Positions 1-5,778 of a stretch of 12,711 bases of DNA are shown here, piece after piece. Made by a program: the position numbers and the translations under genes. The stretch is taken from positions 1 to 12,711 of the forward strand of contig CAZNNH010000183.1 of the NCBI GenBank assembly GCA_964574335.1. The letters run 5' to 3'. Position 1 is the stretch's first letter. The number at the start of each line of letters is the position of its first letter. Source of the DNA: CAZNNH01 sp964574335. GTDB lineage: Bacteria > Acidobacteriota > Vicinamibacteria > Fen-336. The notes under the pieces were generated by a model. It was not told the DNA's origin. It saw nothing but the letters and a program-made list of their open reading frames with translations, and did not search any database.

Positions 1-742
1 CCAGCCAGGAGTGGGTGGGCACCGCACCGACCAGCCCGGGAGGCTCCGTCAGCGACCGGGGAGCGGGCAGCTCGGCGGAGGCGGCGACGGTGAGCAGGAA
101 GGGACCGAAGCGGCGCCAGTGGCCGGGGAACCGCATCCCTTCGACCGCTGTCACCACCAGGCGATGCCACCCCTCGGGATCGGCCTCCTGAAGCAGTTCC
201 ACCTCGACGCTGCGGGTGTCCCGCCGGAGCCCGGTGCGGAGCACCTTGAGCGCCGACTCCTTGGCCGACCAGATCAGGTTGGCGAGCATGGCGCGCTCCT
301 CCGGGTCCTCTGCCTGCCGCACCGCCCGCTGCTCCGATGGGGTCAGGAAGTCGGCCACGAAGACGGCGCTCCGCTCCTCGACCAGCTCGAGGTCGCAGCC
401 CACGGAGAGCCCCGGGCCCGTCACCAGGCAGACGGCCCAGCCGGCCCGGTCGGTCATGGACATCGAGACCGGCGCCGGGGAGCCGTCGAGGCGCGGCGCG
501 GGCGCCCCGTCCGAAGCCACGCCGATCTCGATCCGAAGAAGGTCCGGCGGCGAGTCCGGGAGGCCGAGGCGGCGGGCGATGGCGCGCTTGGCGGTGAACC
601 GCCCCAGCAGGAACTCGTCGTGCCGCTTCTTGAAGCGCATCCGGGAGGCGCGCTCCGCCTCGCGGGGAGACAGGAAGACGTCGGTCTCCGGGAGATCCGC
701 CTCTCCCTGTGACAGCCAGACAGGTTCGGTGGTGACGCTCAT
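1..742 (-). CDS. 4'-phosphopantetheinyl transferase, Sfp type (3' end outside window)
   Basis: Transfers the phosphopantetheine arm of coenzyme A to a serine of acyl- or peptidyl-carrier proteins, in the cytoplasm. Read on the minus strand from ATG at 742, 247 codons are open and run off the window edge without a stop; Sfp-type enzymes are usually 220-250 residues, so little is missing. The two family signatures are present: VGCDLE, with the Mg-binding Asp117 and Glu119, and WSAKESALKVL (158-168) with Glu162 as the third metal ligand. The basic segment RMRFKKRHDEFLLGRFTAKR lies near residues 34-53, where Sfp relatives have a similar patch. A GAGG stands 4 bases before the ATG. The gene diverges from the zinc-ribbon gene at 800. 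No polyketide, peptide or fatty-acid synthase gene is visible, so the carrier-protein substrate is unknown. Confidence 0.9.
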   Translation of the reverse strand, partial: MSVTTEPVWLSQGEADLPETDVFLSPREAERASRMRFKKRHDEFLLGRFTAKRAIARRLGLPDSPPDLLRIEIGVASDGAPAPRLDGSPAPVSMSMTDRAGWAVCLVTGPGLSVGCDLELVEERSAVFVADFLTPSEQRAVRQAEDPEERAMLANLIWSAKESALKVLRTGLRRDTRSVEVELLQEADPEGWHRLVVTAVEGMRFPGHWRRFGPFLLTVAASAELPAPRSLTEPPGLVGAVPTHSWL

Positions 743-756
743 CAATCCTCGGCCCT

Positions 757-774
757 GCCGGGCCGCGGCCCGGC
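757..774. repeat. 18-bp perfect palindrome between divergent genes
   Basis: GCCGGGCCGCGGCCCGGC equals its own reverse complement over all 18 bases. It sits in the 57-base gap between the divergent phosphopantetheinyl transferase and zinc-ribbon genes, 15 bases from the first ATG and 25 from the second. It could be an operator or a transcript hairpin. Being made only of G and C in GC-rich DNA, chance is not excluded. Confidence 0.5.
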
Positions 775-786
775 CCGGAACCGCGT

Positions 787-792
787 TAGCAT
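787..792 (+). promoter_or_regulatory. Possible -10 element for a leaderless zinc-ribbon transcript
   Basis: TAGCAT fits the TANNNT pattern and ends 7 bases before the ATG at 800. No Shine-Dalgarno sequence precedes that ATG. Transcription from this element would start at or next to the ATG, giving a leaderless mRNA. No convincing -35 is visible. Confidence 0.25.
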
Positions 793-799
793 AGCCGTC

Positions 800-1021
800 A
801 TGGAAGAGCTGTGGGCAAACCCGATGGCGCGCGTGGTGGTGGGCGTGGTGGCCCTCGGCATCCTCTGGAGCGTGGTGTCGCGGCTGCTGAGGGGGAAGCC
901 CAGGACCTCCGCCTACCACGTCAAGGTGCGCTGTCCGAGCTGCGGCTGGCAGGGCTCGGTGGGCAAGTACAATCGCCGCTGCAGCGCCTGCAACGGCACC
1001 CAGCTCATCTCGCTGGACTGA
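800..1021 (+). CDS. Small membrane-anchored zinc-ribbon protein, unknown function
   Basis: I do not recognise a named family for this 73-residue protein. Residues about 10-30 form one hydrophobic helix (ARVVVGVVALGILWSVVSRLL), followed by basic residues (RGKPR), which predicts a membrane anchor with the C-terminus in the cytoplasm. Residues 45-64 hold two CxxC pairs (Cys45, Cys48, Cys61, Cys64) separated by 12 residues and including aromatic and basic positions, a typical zinc-ribbon layout. Such small ribbon proteins may bind nucleic acid or protein partners, but nothing here shows which. No Shine-Dalgarno precedes the ATG. The coding frame is credible because the residues form a coherent helix plus a metal site. 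The next gene starts 39 bases downstream on the same strand; a functional link is not evident. Confidence 0.75.
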   Translation: MEELWANPMARVVVGVVALGILWSVVSRLLRGKPRTSAYHVKVRCPSCGWQGSVGKYNRRCSACNGTQLISLD

Positions 1022-1060
1022 GGCCCGCCGGACCGGGAGGGGTCTGGCTCAAGGGAGGGG

Positions 1061-1954
1061 ATGATGGGTACCGGTGGTTTCTGGGCCGTGGCGGCCATGG
1101 CTGTCGCCGTGCCGTGTGGCGTCGGCGTGGCGGAGACCCCTGAGCCGGCGCCGGCTTCGGTGCCCACGCCCGCGCTCCTGCCTTACGCGCCCGACTCCGA
1201 CCAGCGCTGGGCCGTCATCGAGCGGTTCAAGAAGGTGGCGCCTCCGCTGGCCGAGAGGTTCGAGGCTCGGGAAGCGACCAACGCGCTGGGCGAGACCATG
1301 CCCTACCGGCTGTTTCGTCCCCGGACCGAGCCGGGTCGCCTCTACCCGCTGGTGGTCTTCCTCCATGGCTCCTCGGGGTCGGGGACCGACAACCGCAAGC
1401 AGCTCGATGGCGGAAACTGGTTCGGCGGCCTCTTGTGGGTGCTGCCGGAGAACCAGGAGCGCCACCCCTGCTTCGTGCTGGCGCCGCAGAGCAACGTGAA
1501 CTGGCCGGCGGTTCGTCTGATCGAGGGGCAGCTCCCGGAGATCCTTCCAGGACCGGGCAAGGGCGGCCGGTAGGCCCTGGAGATCGTCGATCGCCTGGTG
1601 GGAGAGTTGCCCATCGACCGGAAGCGCATCTGCGTCACCGGCCACTCGATGGGAGGGGCAGGGACCTGGCATCTGCTGGCGCAGCGACCGGCGTTCTTCG
1701 CTGCCGGAGTTCCGGTGTGCGGGCGGGCCGACCTCGCCACGCTCCCCTCGATCCGGGACGTGCCGATCTGGAACTTCCACGGCGAGGTCGACGAGATCGA
1801 AGAGGTGGCGACCTCGCGAGAGATCGTGGCGACCCTCCGGCGCGCGGGCGGGAAGCCGCTCTACACCGAGTATCCGGGCGTGGGGCACAACGTCTTCATG
1901 TGGGCCTACACCGAGCCTGCCGTCGTCGACTGGCTCTTCGCCCAGCACAGGTGA
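1061..1954 (+). pseudogene. Secreted alpha/beta-hydrolase esterase interrupted by in-frame TAG
   Basis: A serine hydrolase of the prolyl-oligopeptidase/PHB-depolymerase-like esterase type, split by a TAG stop at 1571-1573. Both halves are in one frame. The first half (170 residues) has a signal peptide (about residues 1-25, ending near GVGVAE) and the oxyanion-hole loop LHGSSGSG with His102-Gly103. Downstream of the stop the frame continues as ALEIVDRLVGELPIDRKRI, then the nucleophile elbow GHSMGG (Ser196 in read-through numbering), Asp244 in HGEVDEIE and His276 in GVGHN, so the full triad lies after the stop. Neither half would be active alone. A single base change, most likely GAG to TAG, explains it; a sequencing error or read-through is possible. 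Other genes here end in TAG, so amber is not generally recoded. AGGGAGGGG abuts the ATG at 1061; ATG 1064 is an alternative start. Probable substrates are acetyl or other esters on polysaccharide, inferred from the neighbours. Confidence 0.8.
1571..1573 (+). other. In-frame amber codon inside the esterase gene
   Basis: TAG lies between CGG and GCC codons, 375 bases before the last sense codon of the same reading frame. The residues on both sides continue the expected family sequence with no frame change. The only candidate downstream start, GTG at 1598, has no well-placed Shine-Dalgarno. Confidence 0.85.
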
Positions 1955-1972
1955 AGGGCGCCGGCGATCTGG

Positions 1973-1978
1973 TAAGCT
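1973..1978 (+). promoter_or_regulatory. Possible -10 element for a leaderless galT transcript
   Basis: TAAGCT fits TANNNT and ends 6 bases before the GTG at 1985. The TAA inside it is an in-frame stop for galT, which forces the GTG start. No Shine-Dalgarno lies between them. The arrangement resembles that before the zinc-ribbon gene at 800. Confidence 0.3.
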
Positions 1979-1984
1979 CAGCGG

Positions 1985-3022
1985 GTGCACGGCCCGCACC
2001 GCCGGTACAACCCCCTGCTCGACGAGTGGGTGCTCTGCTCGCCTCAGCGTCTCACCCGCCCCTGGCAGGGCCAGGTCGAGGAGGTCCGCAAAGAGCGGCG
2101 GCCGCCCCACGACCCCGGGTGCTATCTGTGCCCCGGCAACGCCCGGGCGGGGGGCGTTCGTAATCCCGCCTACACCGCCACCTACGTCTTCGACAACGAC
2201 TTTCCCGCGGTCATGCCCGGGTCCGAGGCGGCGCACCGGGACGAGGACGGCCTGATCGTGGCCCACGCCGAGAGCGGGACCTGCCGGGTGATCTGTTTCT
2301 CGCCGCGTCACGACCTGACCCTGGCCGAGATGGAGGCGGCCGGGATCCGGCGTGTCGTCGACACCTGGGCCGAGCAGGTGGAAGAGCTCGGCTCTCGCCC
2401 GGACGTCGGCTACGTCCAGGTCTTCGAGAACAAGGGCGCGCTGATGGGGTGCAGCAACCCCCACCCCCACGGTCAGATCTGGGCCGTCGGCCATCTGCCC
2501 ACCATCCCCGCACGCAAGCGCGCCACCCAGGAGGCCCACTTCGAGCGCCACCGCCGGGACCTTTTGGGGGACTATCTCGAGAAGGAGCGGCGCCACCAGG
2601 AGCGTTTGGTCTGCCGCAACGAGCACTGGGTGGCGCTGGTGCCGTTCTGGGCGGTCTGGCCGTTCGAGACGCTGCTCCTGCCCGAGCGCCGGGTGGGCGA
2701 CCTGCCCTCGCTGGCCCCCGACGAGCGCGACTCGCTGGCCGAGATCCTGAGGGAGCTGACCGCCCGCTACGACAACCTGTTCCGGTGCTCGTTCCCCTAC
2801 TCGATGGGCTGGCACGCCCGTCCCACGGACGGCGCGGAGCACGCCTACTGGCGGCTGCATGCAGTGTTCCTCCCCCCGTTGCTGCGCTCGGCGACGATCC
2901 GCAAGTTCCTGGTCGGCTACGAGCTGACCGCAGAGCCCCAGCGCGACCTCACCCCGGAGACCGCGGCCGAGCGCCTCCGCCAGGTCGACGGACATCACCG
3001 GGAGGGTGCCCATGGCCACTGA
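1985..3022 (+). CDS. galT: Galactose-1-phosphate uridylyltransferase
   Basis: Exchanges UMP between UDP-glucose and galactose-1-phosphate to give UDP-galactose and glucose-1-phosphate, the second Leloir step, in the cytoplasm. At 345 residues it matches the usual length (348 in E. coli). The active-site motif NPHPHGQIW holds His160-Pro-His162; His162 should be the uridylylated nucleophile. The structural-zinc ligands of class I enzymes are all recognisable: CYLC with Cys46 and Cys49, His109 in SPRHDL, and His160. The C-terminal HARPTDGAEHAYWRLHAVF block is typical of the family. The start must be GTG 1985, because an in-frame TAA lies at 1973 and the family N-terminus (RYNPLLDEWVLCSPQR) follows at once. 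The gene overlaps galK by 11 bases, so the two are probably translationally coupled. It may have its own promoter, since no Shine-Dalgarno is seen. Confidence 0.97.
   Translation: MHGPHRRYNPLLDEWVLCSPQRLTRPWQGQVEEVRKERRPPHDPGCYLCPGNARAGGVRNPAYTATYVFDNDFPAVMPGSEAAHRDEDGLIVAHAESGTCRVICFSPRHDLTLAEMEAAGIRRVVDTWAEQVEELGSRPDVGYVQVFENKGALMGCSNPHPHGQIWAVGHLPTIPARKRATQEAHFERHRRDLLGDYLEKERRHQERLVCRNEHWVALVPFWAVWPFETLLLPERRVGDLPSLAPDERDSLAEILRELTARYDNLFRCSFPYSMGWHARPTDGAEHAYWRLHAVFLPPLLRSATIRKFLVGYELTAEPQRDLTPETAAERLRQVDGHHREGAHGH
3000..3006 (+). promoter_or_regulatory. Ribosome binding site of galK
   Basis: GGGAGGG inside the end of galT stands 5 bases before ATG 3012. It selects this ATG over the in-frame GTG at 3006, which overlaps the site itself. 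Confidence 0.7.
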
Positions 3023-4181
3023 GCCGGGTTGGGGAGGAGCCCTCCGCTCCCGTTTCGCCGAGGTCTTCGGATCGGGATCGCCCGGCCTGGCGGCGGCCCC
3101 GGGCCGCGTCAACCTGATCGGCGAGCACACCGACTACAACGACGGCTTCGTCTTCCCGATGGCGATCGATCGCAGCGCCCGTCTGGCCTTCGCCGGCCGC
3201 CCGGACCGGAGGCTCAGGGCACACTCGGTGGCCTTCTCCGAGACCCGCGAGCTGACCCTGCAGGAGATCCGCCCGCCGGGCGGCGCGGAGTGGATCGCCT
3301 ACGTGGCGGGGGTGGCCTGGGCGATGGCCGACGCCGGTCTCGACGTGAGCGGGATCGACCTGGTGCTCGACGGCGACGTCCCGCTGGGGGCCGGTCTCTC
3401 TTCCTCGGCGGCGGTCGAGATGGTGACCGCCCGCGCGCTGTGCGCCGTCTCGGGGACCCCGTGGGAGGCGGTGCGGATGGCCCGGCTCGGGCAGAAGGCC
3501 GAGAACCGGTACGTCGGTGTGGGCTGCGGTCTGATGGACCAGTTGGCCTCGGCCGCCTGCCAGGAGGGGAGCGCGCTGTTGCTCGACTGCCGCTCCCTCG
3601 AGACCCAGGCGGTGCCGATCCCCGCCGCGGCGCGGGTGGTGGTGATGGACACCGGCGCCCGGCGTTCCCTGGCCGGCAGCGCCTACAACGAGCGGCGGGC
3701 GAGCTGTGAGGCGGCGGTTCTGGCGCTGAGGCGGCGCCACCCGGAGGTGAGGGCGCTGCGGGACGTGGACGAAGCCACGCTGCTGGCGGCGCGGCAGGAG
3801 CTGGATCCGGTGGCCCTGAAGCGGGCCCGTCACGTGGTGGTGGAGAACCGGCGGCCGGTCCGGATGGCCGAGGCGCTACGCGCCGGCGACCTGGCCGCGG
3901 CCGGGCGGCTGATGAACGACTCCCACGCCAGCCTGCGCGACCTGTACGAGGTGTCGAGCCCTGAGCTCGACCGGATCACCGAGCTGGCCCGTCGTCACCC
4001 GGCCTGCTACGGGGCGCGTCTGACTGGTGCCGGCTTCGGCGGCTGCGCGGTGGCGCTGGTGAAGGCCGACCAGGCGGACGAGTTCTCGTCCCAGGTCCAC
4101 CGCGCGTACCGAGCCGAGGTGGACCTCCAGAGCGACTTCTTCGTGACGGCGCCCTCGGCCGGCGCCCGCCTGTTCGAATGA
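3012..4181 (+). CDS. galK: Galactokinase
   Basis: Phosphorylates alpha-D-galactose with ATP to galactose-1-phosphate, the entry step of the Leloir pathway and the substrate of the adjacent GalT. The 389-residue length fits the family (382 in E. coli). Visible GHMP-kinase features in order: the galactokinase signature GRVNLIGEHTDY (31-42), the ATP-binding loop PLGAGLSSSA (124-133), the catalytic-base region CGLMDQLAS with Asp176, and the C-terminal glycine motif GAGFGGCAVAL. The start is taken at ATG 3012 because of the well-spaced GGGAGGG. It overlaps the end of galT by 11 bases, and its TGA overlaps the arabinofuranosidase start as ATGA, so both junctions suggest coupled translation. No galE or galM is in the window; UDP-galactose epimerisation must be encoded elsewhere. 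Confidence 0.97.
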   Translation: MATEPGWGGALRSRFAEVFGSGSPGLAAAPGRVNLIGEHTDYNDGFVFPMAIDRSARLAFAGRPDRRLRAHSVAFSETRELTLQEIRPPGGAEWIAYVAGVAWAMADAGLDVSGIDLVLDGDVPLGAGLSSSAAVEMVTARALCAVSGTPWEAVRMARLGQKAENRYVGVGCGLMDQLASAACQEGSALLLDCRSLETQAVPIPAAARVVVMDTGARRSLAGSAYNERRASCEAAVLALRRRHPEVRALRDVDEATLLAARQELDPVALKRARHVVVENRRPVRMAEALRAGDLAAAGRLMNDSHASLRDLYEVSSPELDRITELARRHPACYGARLTGAGFGGCAVALVKADQADEFSSQVHRAYRAEVDLQSDFFVTAPSAGARLFE

Positions 4182-5767
4182 AGGCGAAGCCGCCAGCTCC
4201 GCGCCGCCGCCCCATCGTCGCCGTCGGGCTGCTCGGCCTGATGGGCCTGCTGGTGCCGGGGGCGGCCGGGAGCGCCTACGGGGCCGAGCAGGAGCTGGTC
4301 ATCTACGCCCACCCGGAGCCGGCCGGGCCGGTGATCTCCCGGGAGATCTACGGCCATTTCGTGGAGCACGTCGGCAGTGGCGTGTACGGTGGGGTCTTCG
4401 TCGGAGGCGACGCCGGGATCCCCAACCTGCGTGGGATCCGGCGCGACCTGGTCGAGGCGTTGCGTCGGATCCGGGTGCCGGTGCTGCGCTGGCCGGGCGG
4501 CTGCTTCGCCGACGAGTACCACTGGCAGGACGGCGTCGGCCCCCGCGACGAGCGTCCCCCGACCCTCAACAGCGCCTGGGGACAGGTCACGGAGAGCAAC
4601 CAGTTCGGCACCCACGAGTTCCTCGACCTGTGCGAGCAGGTCGGGGCCGAGGCCTACCTCGCCGCCAACGTGGGCAGTGGCAGCGTCCGTGAGCTGCAGG
4701 AGTGGGTCGAGTACCTGACCCACGACGGGGACAGCCGGATGGCCCTGCTGCGTCGCAGAAACGGGCGGGAGCCGCCGTGGCGGGTGCGCTTCTTCGGCAT
4801 CGGCAACGAGCCCTGGGGCTGCGGCGGGCACATGCGACCCGAGCACTACGCGGACGTCTTCCGGCGCTTCCAGACCTTCGTGCACGGGCTCTCGGGGAAC
4901 GTGGTCGAGAAGATCGCGGCCGGCGCCTCGGCCGAGGACTACAACTGGACCGAGGTGCTGATGCGGGAGGCCGGTCCGCTGATGTCGGGGCTCAGCCTCC
5001 ACTACTACGTGGTGCCCGGGGACTGGCAGCACAAGGGCTCGGCGACGCGCTTCGACGAGGCCGAGTGGTTCGAGGTCATGCGCAAGGCGGCCCGGGTCGA
5101 TCAGGTGATCGGCCTCCATGCCTCGATCATGGACCGGCACGATCCGGAGCGACGGGTGTCGCTGGTCGTCGACGAGTGGGGGACCTGGTACGACGTGGAG
5201 CCCGGGACCCCGCCGAGCTCCCTCTTCCAGCAGAACACGCTCCGGGACGCCCTGGTGGCGGGCCTGATGCTGAACGCCTTCAACCGGCAGGCGGCCCGGG
5301 TGCGGATGGCCAACCTGGCACAGATGGTCAACGTGCTGCAGGCGCTGGTGCTGACCGATGACCGGATGATGGTCCTGACCCCCACCTACCACGTCTTCGA
5401 CATGTACCAGGTCCACCAGGATGCGGTGCTGTTGCCCATCGACCTGCGGGGGCCCGACTACTGGTTCGGCGAAGATCGGATCCCGGCCCTCGACGCCTCG
5501 GCCTCGCGCGACGGCGCCGGCCGGATCCACGTCTCGCTGTGCAACGTGGACCCCCGACACCCGGTGAGGCTGCGGGGGGTAGTCCAGGGCTCCCCGGTGG
5601 GTCTTGTGCGCGGGCGGGTGCTCACCGCCGAGTCGATGGCCGAGCACAACACCTTCGCCGAGCCCCATCGCCTGGAGGCGGCGCCGCTTCAGTCGGTGGA
5701 GGTGACGGAGGACGGCTTCGTGGTGACCCTGCCGGCCAAGTCGGTGGTGGTGCTGGAGCTGGAGTAG
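4178..5767 (+). CDS. Exported alpha-L-arabinofuranosidase, GH51
   Basis: Releases terminal alpha-L-arabinofuranosyl residues from arabinan, arabinoxylan or arabinogalactan by a retaining mechanism. The 529-residue protein starts with a basic n-region and hydrophobic core (about residues 1-36, possible cleavage after AYGA), so it is exported; many GH51 enzymes lack a signal. The catalytic (beta/alpha)8 domain begins near residue 50 with ISREIYGHFVEH and includes RWPGGCFADEYHWQDG (104-119), the acid/base Glu211 in GIGNEPWG and the nucleophile Glu333 in VVDEWGTWY. The C-terminal beta-domain carries the typical LTPTYHVFDMYQVHQ segment. The spacing and both catalytic motifs match the family, so activity is likely. 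The ATG overlaps the galK stop (ATGA), tying release of arabinose to galactose metabolism. Substrate choice among arabinan-type polymers cannot be read from the sequence. Confidence 0.93.
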   Translation: MKAKPPAPRRRPIVAVGLLGLMGLLVPGAAGSAYGAEQELVIYAHPEPAGPVISREIYGHFVEHVGSGVYGGVFVGGDAGIPNLRGIRRDLVEALRRIRVPVLRWPGGCFADEYHWQDGVGPRDERPPTLNSAWGQVTESNQFGTHEFLDLCEQVGAEAYLAANVGSGSVRELQEWVEYLTHDGDSRMALLRRRNGREPPWRVRFFGIGNEPWGCGGHMRPEHYADVFRRFQTFVHGLSGNVVEKIAAGASAEDYNWTEVLMREAGPLMSGLSLHYYVVPGDWQHKGSATRFDEAEWFEVMRKAARVDQVIGLHASIMDRHDPERRVSLVVDEWGTWYDVEPGTPPSSLFQQNTLRDALVAGLMLNAFNRQAARVRMANLAQMVNVLQALVLTDDRMMVLTPTYHVFDMYQVHQDAVLLPIDLRGPDYWFGEDRIPALDASASRDGAGRIHVSLCNVDPRHPVRLRGVVQGSPVGLVRGRVLTAESMAEHNTFAEPHRLEAAPLQSVEVTEDGFVVTLPAKSVVVLELE

Positions 5768-5773
5768 AGGAGG
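5768..5773 (+). promoter_or_regulatory. Ribosome binding site of the S9 peptidase gene
   Basis: AGGAGG directly follows the TAG of the arabinofuranosidase gene and stands 5 bases before GTG 5779. It fixes that GTG as the start, although the frame is open further upstream. Confidence 0.75.
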
Positions 5774-5778
5774 CGATC

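Noticed and set aside
216..794. Plus-strand open frame at the left edge
   Set aside because: Ser/Arg-rich shadow of the phosphopantetheinyl transferase, whose signatures are on the minus strand.
1571..1573. Genome-wide recoding of TAG as a sense codon
   Set aside because: TAG ends the arabinofuranosidase, DUF3617 and NiSOD genes at family-appropriate lengths.
1049..3130. Very long open frame on the minus strand opposite the esterase, galT and galK
   Set aside because: Low-complexity Arg/Pro/Gly/Val composition typical of antisense frames in GC-rich DNA. It lies opposite clearly conserved genes.
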